Source: JACMQX01 sp044225675
GTDB lineage: Bacteria > Pseudomonadota > Gammaproteobacteria > Burkholderiales > Burkholderiaceae_C
Reading direction: 5' to 3'
DNA length: 64,000 nt
Assembly: GCA_044225675.1 (NCBI GenBank)
Contig: JBGAIH010000015.1
Location: 52,287 to 116,286, forward strand
Below the pieces are notes generated by a model. It did not search any database and was not told the origin of the DNA. It was given only the letters and a program-made list of their open reading frames with translations. Position 1 is the first letter of the stretch. Each line of letters starts with the position of its first letter. Positions 35,801-44,100 of this stretch are shown in pieces. The translations under genes and the position numbers were made by a program.

Positions 35801-38800
35801 GGCGGCAAGGGCGCGATGGCGCTCGTCACGCCCGGCATGGCCGGCACGCTCAGCTCGGCCAATGCGCTCGTCGGTGCCACGGCCAGCGACCACGTGGGCA
35901 GCGGCGGCATCGACAAGAACAGCGGCTACTACTGGATCCTGCGCAGCCCGCAGTGGGACGGCAGCAAGGGCGCGATGACGATTTTCGAGCCGGGCGAGCC
36001 CGTGCCCACCGGCGTCGTCTCGGGCACGGCCAACAGCTGGGTCGGGGAGAACGCGGGCGATCAGGTCGGTGCGAACATGAGCTTCACGCTCATGTCCAGC
36101 GGCAACGCCGTCGTGCTCAACCGCAACGTTGCCGGCGGCAAGGGCGCGATCACGCTCATCACCGACCTGGGCATGCCCTACGGCACCATCTCCAGTGCCA
36201 ACAGCTGGCTCGGCGCCACCACCAGCGACGGCAGCGGCATGAACGTCGGCGCCTACTCCGCCGACGGCTACGGTGCCTACGGGTGGTCGTCCACCGACAC
36301 CGTGATGGTCAGCAATGCGTACTGGAACAACGGCACCGGCTTCGTGGCGCTGATCGGCGCCGGCCAGAGCATGCTCAGCGCGCCAGGCGGCATCTCGGCT
36401 GCCAACGCGCTGGTCGGCGCGGCGGCAGGCGACTACGTCGGCACGTCGGTCGGCGTCGTGCCGGGCTCCACGCCCTACGTGGTGGTGCGCTCGCCTGACT
36501 GGGGCGGCGGCAAGGGCGCCATCACCTTCGGCACCCTGGCCAGCGGCGGCCTGCCGGTCGGCGCGGTCAGCGCCTCCAACAGCCTGGTCGGCATGTCGAC
36601 GGGCGACCTGCCGCTCTACGACGCTCAGATCTGGGTCAACTACGGGATCGGCACAGGGCTCGACTACGGCATCTCGGTGCCGTCGGGTCGCGCACTGCTC
36701 GTGGCCCCTGACTATGCAGGCGGCCTCGGGGCGGTTTCGCTGTTCGATCTGTCAGCGCCGCCCACCGGCACGCTCACCTCGGCCCAGGCCCTGATGGGTG
36801 CGACCTCGGGCGACCGCATCGGCTCCGGTGGGGTGATGCGCCTCGATTACCAGGCTTCGCCCCACGTGCTGCTGCTGAGCCCGGAGTTCTCCGGCCAGCG
36901 CGGCGCCCTGACGTCGATCAACCTGACCACGGGCGTCACCACCGGCACGCTCAGCAGCGCCAACAGCTTCGTCGGCGCCTACGCGGGCGACTTGGTGGGC
37001 AACCAGCAGAACGACATCGTCCAGCTTTACTCGGGCGCGCTGCTGATGGTCACGCCCTCGCACAACGGCGGACGCGGCGCGCTCACGATGTTCGCCGACG
37101 CGAGCAGCGTGAGCGGCACCATCGACCCGGCCAGCAGCCTGGTCGGCGCCACGCCGGGGGACTTCGTCAACTGGTCACGCAGCGACTACGACGACCACAC
37201 CCTCTACCTCTCGCTGCCGGAATGGACCAACACCGCAACCACGGCGGCCTCGGCCGGCGCGCGGCTGCGCGTCACGGATGCCGGGCCGCTCAGCGGCACC
37301 ATCGGCAGCGCCAACGCCCTCATCGGCACGCATGCGGGCGACCGCATCGGCAGCGGCTACCTCGATTTCGACAGCGACTTCGCCTCGTTCTTCGACACGG
37401 GCTGGAACGGCAGCGCCGGCGTGCGCGGTTTCATCACCTACGGCCAGGCGCTCACCGGCACGGCGGACGCGCCGACCTCGGGGCTGAATGCCGTCCTCGG
37501 CACGGCCTCGGGCGACCTGAATTCCTCCATCGTGCTCTACGGTCCGTCCGGCAAGCGGGTGCTGGTCGCTCCGAACTACGGCGGCAACAAGGGCGCGATC
37601 GCCACGCTGGACCTGGCGGCGGGCCTGCCCGGCGGCGCCATCACGCTGGACGCGAGCAATGCGCTGGTGGGCAGCCAGGCGGGTGACCGCATCGGCAGCG
37701 GCAGCTACAACAGCTGGGGCGCTGACGGCTACATGATCGGCAGCCCCAGCTGGAGCAGCGGCACGGGCGCGCTCACTTTCTCCGATGCAACGGGTCTCTT
37801 CGGCACGGGGACGATCAGCAGCAGCAACAGCCTCGTCGGCCATGCGGCGGGCGACGGCATCGGCGGTGACATCTACGACGTGACCCGTTTCGGCAATGGC
37901 AAGCTGCTGCTCATCCACCGCGAATGGGGCGCCGGCACGACCGGCTCGGGCATGGGCGCGATCACCCTGCTGCAGAACCCCGCGCAGGCCAGCGGCGTGA
38001 TCGACGCGAGCAACTCGCTCGTCGGTTCGAGCGCGGGCGAAGGCGCCTACTTCTACGTCACGGCCTACAGCGACAGCGGCAGCACCTACTACTACGACAC
38101 CAAGACCCGGGCCGTGGTGAGCAACCCGTACTTCAACGGCAACCGCGGCATGGTGACGCTGATCGATGCGTCGCTGTCGTCCTCGCCCGCGGGCGTGATC
38201 GGCGCGGCCAACTCCCTCGTGGGCAGCACGGCGGGCGACCTGGTCGGCCAGTCCGTCGACGTCATGTCCGATGGCATCTTCGTGCGGTCGCCGCAATGGT
38301 CCGGCGCGCGCGGTGCCATCACCTATGGCTCCCTGTCCAGCCTGCCCATCGGCGAGGTCAGCGCAGCCAATTCGCTGGTCGGCGTGCAGACGGGCGACCA
38401 GCTCGGATCGAGCTATCTGTACCGCACCCAGTACCGCAGCACGAACTACTACTACACCGTCAGCAGCTTCCTCAACGGCGGCATGGGCGGCGTGACCTTT
38501 CTGCCGCTGGCGGGTGCGACGGGCACGCTCTCGCTGTCCAACACGGTCTACGGCACGGATGGCGACCCGTACGGGCCTCAGGTCTCGGAAGACTACTACG
38601 CGAGCGACTTCCTGCGCGTGCGCTTCTCCGGCGGCTCGGGCCGGATCCTCTACGTCAATCCCGACCAGCTCGCGCCGCTGAACCTGGGCAACGTCGTCAG
38701 CCCGCCGACGCCGTTCGCGGCTCATGCGGGCCAGGACGTCACCATCACCACCCAGTCGATCACCGCGATGACCAATGCCGGCACCGACGTCGTGCTGCAG

Positions 38801-40156
38801 GCCAGCAACGACATCGTCGTCAATTCGGCCATCACTACGGTGCCTTCGTCGGGCGATGCCGGCTCGCTGCTGCTGGAGGCCGGCCGCAGCATCCGGCTCA
38901 ATGCCAACATCACCACGGGCGGCGGCGATCTGGGGCTCTACGCGAACTCCTCGGGGGCCGATGCGGCCTGGCGCGATGCGGGTGCCGGCGGCATCACCAC
39001 CGCTTCCGGCGTCACCATCGACCTGGGAGGCGGCGGCATGATCGCGCGCGTGGGCACCGGCGTGGCCGGCGCTGCGGGCGGCACCATCGAGCTGGGCCAG
39101 ATCGACAACGGGGCGGGCCTGCTGGTGCAGAACCTGTCGACCACCGCCAACGCCGGCATCGCGCAGGTGCCGGGAACGGTGTGGAACGTGAGCAAGCTGG
39201 CCATGGAGACGCACGGCCAGAACGGCGCCATCGGCACGCTGGCGCAGGCCATTCATTTCACGGGTGACGAAGTCGCGGTCCGCACGGCCGATGCGCCCGC
39301 CAACCTGCAGCACCTCGGCCCGCAGCTCTACCTGACCACGGCCACGCTCGACGGGGGCCAGGGCAGCGGCCTGAATGCCGACCCCGGCTACCGCGGCATC
39401 GTGCTCGGCGGCGTCGGCTCGCTGGACCTGCGGAGCGAGGGCAACATCGACCTCTACGCCGCCGGCAGCGCCGTTGGCATCGAGGCGCACAACGTCGTGA
39501 TCGAAACGCCGCAGGGCAGCTTCACGGTCATGGGTTCCGATGCACCGGCCACGGTGCTGGCGCGGCGCGATCTGCGGATCGACGCGGGCGAGGACGTCAT
39601 CATCCACGGCGGCACCACGGCGGGCGCGTATGCCAGCGTCATCTCGCAGCGCACGGCCGACGTCATCGCGGGCGGCGGTGTCTACCTGCAGGGCGGCTCG
39701 GGCGAGGGCAGCTACGCGCTGCTCGATCCGGTGCAGGCCGGCAGCACGCTGTTCATCAAGGCGCCGCTGCTGCAGCTGCGCGGTGGCGACGGCGCGGGCG
39801 CGTATGCGGCCGTGATCAGCCAGGGCGGCAATGCCACGCTGAAGGTGGAGCAGCTCAAGATGGTCGCGGGCAACGGTGCCAATGCCGACGCCGTCATCCT
39901 CGCGCCCAATGGCCAGGACCTGGCGCAGCAGACCGGGTTCGCCTACCTGGGCACCGGCAACCCGCTGAACAACGCCACCACCGACACCGGCTTCGGCACG
40001 GTCGTCGTCGCGACGGACTTCCTGCAGCAGCAGTTCCTCGCGGACCAGGGCCTGATGGCCGACTTCCTCGGCAACTACAACGACGAACTGCTGCGCCAGC
40101 GCCGTCGCAGCCTGCGCGGCGACATCGTGCTCGAAGGCGGAAGCTGCACGCCCTGA
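32804..40156 (+). CDS. Giant two-partner-secretion exoprotein (filamentous haemagglutinin-like)
   Basis: This 2450-residue protein has a long signal region (about residues 1-52, basic then hydrophobic, ending PIAS) and a TPS/haemagglutination-activity domain (about 60-320) with NRVVTNTPSQIFGNL and VVLVNQSGITVGAGAVVDTAGFTAS. Beta-helix-like repeats follow to about 660, then about 22 repeats of 52-70 residues (670-1960), then further beta-helical sequence with a C-terminus LRGDIVLEGGSCTP. It is expected to be secreted through an FhaC/TpsB transporter and act as an adhesin. No TpsB gene and no toxin domain occur here. GGGAGAG precedes ATG 32804 by six bases. Confidence 0.9.
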   Translation: MPRPIRSQAVYPVSVHLPARGLPQRRSAAARLRPAALALSIAAAFTSLPIASQNLPVHRADVAGSSAITQSGNRMTVTTTNARGTQHSAIDWQSFSIGAGNAVRFEQPGVASTSINRVVTNTPSQIFGNLSSNGKVVLVNQSGITVGAGAVVDTAGFTASVLGMSDADAAAGRLRFNADGLGQASGALQVQGTIVARGGDVVLIAPSVEVARTGVVEAPNGAAILAAGQSVEVTGRGLEGIRLTVQAPADQAVNLGTLRGDAVGIFAGRLRHSGLIQASGVSVEGGKVVLKAQDVAEVTGRIEARRVDAAGVASGGEVTVEARYAVMTGAVDVTGQRGGSVTVDAQAVLQASAIDASGVQSGGVVLLRGNDSVVQTQEAAIRADAQTGAGGVVVVQADPQGTVLSSASLSASGDSGGQVTVTGGTVRLQGAQIAADGEAQGGTIRVGGGKHGNDPLVPNSHDLFVNSASVLSASSRRRGAGGTVVLWSDGSTRFFGDIRARGAGFGSDGGWVEVSGKEHVQFSGTVDAAGGPGGSRGTLLLDPKNITIASASGQAGVIELADPNYEAGGTGVFGSTVLQLDGNRVLVTDPNDNAGGANAGAIYIFDRTSGALLSALTGSHASDSVGGNYQSLYDYNTSTNSFVFKATAWNGGVGAWTWISASAASPLPASGVVSAANSFVGLSVGDLSSANLSSSTGSNLLLRAPNYDGGKGAVAMVSATGFTGTLNASNAFMGSTSSDHVGSGGTTSVSGGMVLLSPAWNGNAGAMTFYDPDAPLTGTLSSANSLVGSAAGDQVGLSSSVRQFESGRLFIFTSAWGGGKGAFTVIDSLTNLKGVVSSANSLTGLASTDGNGFLIQNCLTSGSCSGYYSSGAQTFVVSNTTLGSLGGSVTVFTDQPAASQPMGTISSANSLVGSAGDRLGSDGVQVMSTSYGGTLLVRTPSFSSGAGAITYASLASAPTGVLGAGNSVVGQAAGDLGSYVLHTDYALGGDVLLVAPNHDGGKGAMALVTPGMAGTLSSANALVGATASDHVGSGGIDKNSGYYWILRSPQWDGSKGAMTIFEPGEPVPTGVVSGTANSWVGENAGDQVGANMSFTLMSSGNAVVLNRNVAGGKGAITLITDLGMPYGTISSANSWLGATTSDGSGMNVGAYSADGYGAYGWSSTDTVMVSNAYWNNGTGFVALIGAGQSMLSAPGGISAANALVGAAAGDYVGTSVGVVPGSTPYVVVRSPDWGGGKGAITFGTLASGGLPVGAVSASNSLVGMSTGDLPLYDAQIWVNYGIGTGLDYGISVPSGRALLVAPDYAGGLGAVSLFDLSAPPTGTLTSAQALMGATSGDRIGSGGVMRLDYQASPHVLLLSPEFSGQRGALTSINLTTGVTTGTLSSANSFVGAYAGDLVGNQQNDIVQLYSGALLMVTPSHNGGRGALTMFADASSVSGTIDPASSLVGATPGDFVNWSRSDYDDHTLYLSLPEWTNTATTAASAGARLRVTDAGPLSGTIGSANALIGTHAGDRIGSGYLDFDSDFASFFDTGWNGSAGVRGFITYGQALTGTADAPTSGLNAVLGTASGDLNSSIVLYGPSGKRVLVAPNYGGNKGAIATLDLAAGLPGGAITLDASNALVGSQAGDRIGSGSYNSWGADGYMIGSPSWSSGTGALTFSDATGLFGTGTISSSNSLVGHAAGDGIGGDIYDVTRFGNGKLLLIHREWGAGTTGSGMGAITLLQNPAQASGVIDASNSLVGSSAGEGAYFYVTAYSDSGSTYYYDTKTRAVVSNPYFNGNRGMVTLIDASLSSSPAGVIGAANSLVGSTAGDLVGQSVDVMSDGIFVRSPQWSGARGAITYGSLSSLPIGEVSAANSLVGVQTGDQLGSSYLYRTQYRSTNYYYTVSSFLNGGMGGVTFLPLAGATGTLSLSNTVYGTDGDPYGPQVSEDYYASDFLRVRFSGGSGRILYVNPDQLAPLNLGNVVSPPTPFAAHAGQDVTITTQSITAMTNAGTDVVLQASNDIVVNSAITTVPSSGDAGSLLLEAGRSIRLNANITTGGGDLGLYANSSGADAAWRDAGAGGITTASGVTIDLGGGGMIARVGTGVAGAAGGTIELGQIDNGAGLLVQNLSTTANAGIAQVPGTVWNVSKLAMETHGQNGAIGTLAQAIHFTGDEVAVRTADAPANLQHLGPQLYLTTATLDGGQGSGLNADPGYRGIVLGGVGSLDLRSEGNIDLYAAGSAVGIEAHNVVIETPQGSFTVMGSDAPATVLARRDLRIDAGEDVIIHGGTTAGAYASVISQRTADVIAGGGVYLQGGSGEGSYALLDPVQAGSTLFIKAPLLQLRGGDGAGAYAAVISQGGNATLKVEQLKMVAGNGANADAVILAPNGQDLAQQTGFAYLGTGNPLNNATTDTGFGTVVVATDFLQQQFLADQGLMADFLGNYNDELLRQRRRSLRGDIVLEGGSCTP
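34810..38690 (+). repeat. Coding repeats in the exoprotein (about 22 units)
   Basis: Units of roughly 52-70 residues share three landmarks in order: G-x-(I/L/V)-S-(S/A)-ANSLVG at the start, a GD-(x)-(V/I/L)-G step about six residues later, and a (N/D)-GGKGA-(I/M)-T near the end. Copies differ strongly in sequence and length (long ones carry Tyr/Ser-rich inserts), so they are old, not recent duplications. The pattern resembles stalk repeats in other large adhesins. Confidence 0.85.
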
Positions 40157-40232
40157 GGGCCAGCCGACCCGGGCGCGGCATCGCCGTGCGGCGTCCGTCT
40201 CTCAGGCTCTCTGGCCGCAGAGCGTCAGAGCG

Positions 40233-41135
40233 TCAGGGCCCGGGCCGCGCTGCCGCAGCGGGCCGGGCCGGCAGCAGCACCGAGCCGATCGCCACCATCA
40301 TCAGCGCCACGGCTGTCCAGTCCTGCCAGTGCAGGACTTCGCCGAGCCACAGCGCGCCGCTGAACACGCCCAGCACCGGAATGAACATCACGCTCAGCGT
40401 CGAGGCCACGGGCGGCAGGATGCGCGCCAGGTAGAACCAGGCGGCGTGCGCGAAGCCGAAGATCATCACCGCGTTGTAGACGATGGTGGCCATCACCGTG
40501 CTGCTCGGCGGCTTCCACTGCGGCCGCTCGAACACCGTCGTCAGCAGCGTCATGAACACCGTGGTGATGGCCGTCATCCAGAATGAGATCGTGAGCGTGG
40601 GCACCGACATCGTGGAGCGCCGCAGCATCTGCGTGCCCAGAGCCCAGGTGGCGGCGGCGATCAGCGCCAGCAGCACGCCCACGGGCCGGCCCGTGAGGTT
40701 GCTGAACTCGTGCCACAGCAGCAGCACCACGCCCAGCGCCGCAGCACTCACGCCGACCCAGGCGCGCGGCAGCAGCCGGTTGCCGAAGAACAGCGCGCCC
40801 AGCACCGCCGAGAAGATCGGCATCGTGTAGCCGAGGATGGCGGCGCGACCGCTCGACAGCGACCTCACCGCGATGATGATGAGCGTGTGCCAGACGATCA
40901 TGTTCAGCAGCGTCAGCACCGCCAGCTCGCGCCAGTGGGCGCGCGGCAGGCGAAACGGCACCTTCATCGCCACCAGCGCCAGCCCCAGCACCGGCAGGCC
41001 CAGCCACATCGACAGCGTGCGGAAGGCCAGCGGCGGAAATTCCGTCACACCGAGCTTCATCACCGGCCAGTTGACGCCCCACACGACGGTCAGGAGAACG
41101 AGGAGGACGAGCTGCCGGGGCGTGAGGGACTGCAT
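40233..41135 (-). CDS. EamA/DMT family transporter
   Basis: This 300-residue membrane protein has ten helices in two EamA halves, with the starting pattern LVLLTVVWGVNWPVMKLGVTEFPPLAFRTLSMW. It is a small-molecule exporter of the drug/metabolite transporter superfamily; substrate unknown. It is convergent with the giant exoprotein gene and divergent from pyrF with only 26 bp between the two starts, so the promoters must overlap coding sequence or each other. Confidence 0.88.
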   Translation of the reverse strand: MQSLTPRQLVLLVLLTVVWGVNWPVMKLGVTEFPPLAFRTLSMWLGLPVLGLALVAMKVPFRLPRAHWRELAVLTLLNMIVWHTLIIIAVRSLSSGRAAILGYTMPIFSAVLGALFFGNRLLPRAWVGVSAAALGVVLLLWHEFSNLTGRPVGVLLALIAAATWALGTQMLRRSTMSVPTLTISFWMTAITTVFMTLLTTVFERPQWKPPSSTVMATIVYNAVMIFGFAHAAWFYLARILPPVASTLSVMFIPVLGVFSGALWLGEVLHWQDWTAVALMMVAIGSVLLPARPAAAARPGP

Positions 41136-41161
41136 GGATGGGCCTATCTACAATCGAGTGT

Positions 41162-41986
41162 ATGACCTTCCTCGACATGCTGCGCACCGCAGCGCGCCAG
41201 AACGGCTCGATGCTCTGCGTGGGGCTGGACCCCGAGCCCACCCGTTTTCCGCTGCACCTGCGCGGCGATGCCAACAAGATCTATGACTTCTGCGCGCAGA
41301 TCGTCGATGCCACGGCCGACCTGGCCATCGCCTTCAAGCCGCAGATCGCCTACTTCGCGGCGCACCGGGCCGAGGGTCAGCTCGAGCGGCTGATGGAGCA
41401 CATCCGCCGCGCGGCGCCCAACGTGCCGATCATTCTCGACGCCAAGCGCGGCGACATCGGCTCCACCGCCGAGCAGTATGCGCGCGAGGCCTTCGAGCGC
41501 TACGGCGCCGATGCCGTCACGCTCTCGCCCTTCATGGGCTTCGACTCGGTGCAGCCCTACCTCAAGTTCCAGGGCAAGGGCGCCTTCCTGCTGTGCCGCA
41601 CCTCCAACCCCGGCGGCGACGACCTGCAGAACCAGCGCCTGTCGTCGGTGGCCGGCGAGCCGCTGCTCTATGAGCATGTGGCGCGCCTGGCCCAAGGGCC
41701 GTGGAACCTCAATGGCCAGCTCGGGCTGGTCGTCGGTGCCACCTACCCGGCCGAGATCGAACGCGTGCGCGCCATCGCGCCGACGCTGCCGCTGCTGATC
41801 CCCGGCGTGGGTGCGCAGGGCGGTGACGCGGTGGCGACCGTGAAGGCCGGCTGGCGCGAGGACGGCCCCATCATCGTCAACTCGTCGCGCGCGATTCTCT
41901 ATGCGTCCGAGGGCGAGGGCTTTGCACTCGCTGCGCGGCGCGAGGCGCTCAAGACCCGCGACACGCTGCAGGCTGCGCGCGGCTGA
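41162..41986 (+). CDS. pyrF: Orotidine 5'-phosphate decarboxylase (type 2)
   Basis: This 274-residue enzyme makes UMP from OMP. It contains the type 2 family signatures CVGLDPEPTRFP, AFKPQIAYFAA and the catalytic ILDAKRGDIGSTAEQYA with the D-x-K-x-x-D tetrad, plus TLSPFMGFDSVQPY and PGVGAQGGD. Start 41162 fits the family. Its 3' end overlaps the convergent EamA gene by 38 bp, so antisense interference between the two transcripts is possible. Confidence 0.96.
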   Translation: MTFLDMLRTAARQNGSMLCVGLDPEPTRFPLHLRGDANKIYDFCAQIVDATADLAIAFKPQIAYFAAHRAEGQLERLMEHIRRAAPNVPIILDAKRGDIGSTAEQYAREAFERYGADAVTLSPFMGFDSVQPYLKFQGKGAFLLCRTSNPGGDDLQNQRLSSVAGEPLLYEHVARLAQGPWNLNGQLGLVVGATYPAEIERVRAIAPTLPLLIPGVGAQGGDAVATVKAGWREDGPIIVNSSRAILYASEGEGFALAARREALKTRDTLQAARG

Positions 41987-42899
41987 GCCGCCCGCCGAAC
42001 ATCACGCAGGCCAGTGCCAGCACCACGCAGGCGATGCCGGCCCATTGCCAGGCGCTGACCGTCTCGCCCAGCACCAGCATCCCGGCTGTCAGGCCGACCA
42101 CCGGCACGCCGAGGCTGAACGGCGCCACGCGGTTGGCCGGATGGCGCTTGAGCAGGCTCGTCCACATCGCGTAGGCGGCAATCGTGGCGATCCAGCCGAG
42201 GTAGGCCACCGACAGCCAGCCCGAAAGCGGCGCGGCTGTCCAGCGCCAACGCAGCTCGGGCGAATCGACCAGCAGCGTCATCGCGACGAAGGGCACGATC
42301 GGCACCACGCTGCTCCACACCACGAAGGCCACCGGATCAAAGGCCGCGCCGTCGGCCTGCGCCTTGCGCGTCACGATGTTGGAGGCCGCCCACATGCTGG
42401 CTGCGCCCAGGTTCAGCGCCAGGCCCAGCACCGTCACGGCGCCCGCCATGCCGCCCGTCATGCCGCCGCCTTCCACGAAGTGCATGCCAAAGCAGGCCAG
42501 GCCCGCTGCGGCGAGCGCCAGTCCGCCGGCCAGCGGGCGGCTCAGCCGCTCATGCAGCAGAAAGAAGCCGAACAGCGCGGTGAAGAACACCTGCGTCTGC
42601 ATCAGCACCGAGGCCAGCGCTGCCGTCATGCCTGCCTGCAGCGCGCTGAACAGAAAGCCGAACTGGCCCACGCCCTGGAACAGACCGAAAAGCACCAGCC
42701 ATTTCCACGCGATCTGTGGCGGGCGCAGCAGCAGCGCCAGCGGCAGGGCCGCGAATACATAGCGTGCGGCGCCGAGCTGGAAGGGCGTGAAGTCGCGCAG
42801 CGCGAACTTCATCGCGACGAAGTTCAGGCCCCAGATCACGATCACGGCGAGGGCTGCGGCCAGGTCCGCGCCCGACAGGCGCTGCGCAGGAGCGCTCAT
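41949..42899 (-). CDS. EamA family transporter, amino-acid exporter type
   Basis: This 316-residue protein has ten helices in two EamA repeats and begins MSAPAQRLSGADLAAALAVIVIWGLNFVAMKFAL, close to the EamA (YdeD) cysteine/O-acetylserine exporter group. The name is tentative. The start at 42899 overlaps the thioesterase stop by ATGA, so both are read from one transcript. Its 3' end lies inside pyrF on the opposite strand. Confidence 0.87.
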   Translation of the reverse strand: MSAPAQRLSGADLAAALAVIVIWGLNFVAMKFALRDFTPFQLGAARYVFAALPLALLLRPPQIAWKWLVLFGLFQGVGQFGFLFSALQAGMTAALASVLMQTQVFFTALFGFFLLHERLSRPLAGGLALAAAGLACFGMHFVEGGGMTGGMAGAVTVLGLALNLGAASMWAASNIVTRKAQADGAAFDPVAFVVWSSVVPIVPFVAMTLLVDSPELRWRWTAAPLSGWLSVAYLGWIATIAAYAMWTSLLKRHPANRVAPFSLGVPVVGLTAGMLVLGETVSAWQWAGIACVVLALACVMFGGRLSRAQPAACRGS

Positions 42900-43348
42900 G
42901 CGCTGGGCTGGCTCGCGTTGCGGATGGCGTCCAGATAGGCCTTGGCATGCTCGGCCAGAGCGACCTCGCCCGGCGTCTCGGGCTCCCATCGGTCGACCGG
43001 CATCGCCTTGCCATGCGAGTCGACCGAGACGAACACGATCAGGCACTCGGTGGTCTTCTCCAGCGTGCCGCCCTTCATGTCGCCGCTGCGCACCTCCACC
43101 GCGATGTTCATGCTGGTGTTGCCGGTGAAGGCCAGCCGAGCCTCCACCTCGACCAGGTCACCGATCATGATCGGCCGGTGGAAGCGGATGCTGCCGACGA
43201 AGACCGTCACGCAGTAGCGCTTGGCCCAACTGGTGGCGCAGGCGTAGCCGGCCTCGTCGATCCATTTCATGACGGTGCCGCCATGGACCTTGCCGCCGAA
43301 ATTGACGGTGCTGGGTTCGGCGAGAAAGCGCAGGGTGATGGAGGACAT
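42896..43348 (-). CDS. Acyl-CoA thioesterase, hotdog fold (YciA-like)
   Basis: The ~150-residue protein has a single hotdog domain with the acyl-CoA hydrolase pattern TVNFGGKVHGGTVMKWIDEAGYACA, RFHRPIMIGDLVEVEA and a C-terminal helix. It matches the YciA/BFIT class that releases fatty acids or short acyl groups from CoA. It precedes the EamA gene with a four-base overlap. The start may also be 43378; neither has a strong ribosome site. Confidence 0.88.
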   Translation of the reverse strand: MSSITLRFLAEPSTVNFGGKVHGGTVMKWIDEAGYACATSWAKRYCVTVFVGSIRFHRPIMIGDLVEVEARLAFTGNTSMNIAVEVRSGDMKGGTLEKTTECLIVFVSVDSHGKAMPVDRWEPETPGEVALAEHAKAYLDAIRNASQPSA

Positions 43349-43553
43349 GGGCAGCGGGCAGGGGATGGCAGCGTCCATTATCCGCGTGCCGGCTTGCGGC
43401 TGCAGCGCCAGCCGAACGGACGGTTGCCGCCTTCGGCACATGGCGGTCTGATCCTACATGCACCAGCCCTGCCGGCTGCTAGTGTGCGCATGGGCAGGTT
43501 CGCGCCTGCATCTGCTGCAGGTCTGTCCAATATCTTCATGCACTGGAGTCACC

Positions 43554-44060
43554 ATGACAACAAGAAACTCACGATGGAACGCGCTCGCCCTCGCTTGCGT
43601 ACTCACCGCCACGCTCGGCGCCGGTCCGGCCTGGGCCAACAAGCCCGAGTGGGCCGGCCAGGGCAAGGGCGGCAAGCATGGCGAACGCCATGAAGGCAAG
43701 GATGGCAAGCACGGCGGCCCCGCGACTGCGGCGCCGGTGACCATCGGCGGCTACTTCGCGGAACCGCAGCGCGAGGCCGCGCGCCGCTACTACGGCGCCC
43801 AGTTCCAGCGCGGCAAATGCCCGCCGGGCCTGGCCAAGAAGAACAACGGCTGCCTGCCGCCCGGGCAGGCCAGGAAATGGGGCATTGGCCAGCCGCTGCC
43901 GCGCGATGTCGTCTACTACCCCGTGCCGCAGGCCGTGGTGGTGCAGCTCGGCGCGCCGCCGGCAGGCTACAAGTATGTGCGGGTTGCGGCCGACATCCTG
44001 CTCATCGCCGTCGGCACGATGCTCGTGGTCGACGCCATCCAGGACCTGTCGCGGATGTGA
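43554..44060 (+). CDS. RcnB/CigR family periplasmic protein
   Basis: This 168-residue exported protein has a signal peptide ending AWANKP, a charged linker with repeated GKHGE and GKDGKHGG (Gly/Lys/His-rich, potentially metal-binding) and a C-terminal RcnB-like region: CPPGLAKKNNGCLPPGQARKWGIGQPLP and YVRVAADILLIAVGTMLVVDAI. The RcnB/CigR group acts in nickel/cobalt efflux control or virulence attenuation; which applies here is unknown. GGAG lies upstream of ATG 43554. It is convergent with uvrA. Confidence 0.85.
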   Translation: MTTRNSRWNALALACVLTATLGAGPAWANKPEWAGQGKGGKHGERHEGKDGKHGGPATAAPVTIGGYFAEPQREAARRYYGAQFQRGKCPPGLAKKNNGCLPPGQARKWGIGQPLPRDVVYYPVPQAVVVQLGAPPAGYKYVRVAADILLIAVGTMLVVDAIQDLSRM

Positions 44061-44100
44061 GCGGCGGCGGCGCCCGCGCCGCCTGCGTGGCCTGCAGTGC

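Noticed and set aside
32957..39607. Minus-strand open frames of 978 and 810 codons opposite the giant exoprotein gene
   Set aside because: They are products of GC-rich codon bias. They have no signal, domain or ribosome site, and the plus-strand frame has clear TPS and repeat structure.
33000..40156. Contact-dependent inhibition (CdiA) or polymorphic toxin system
   Set aside because: There is no C-terminal toxin domain, no VENN-like junction, no immunity gene and no CdiB gene; the tail ends in beta-helical sequence.
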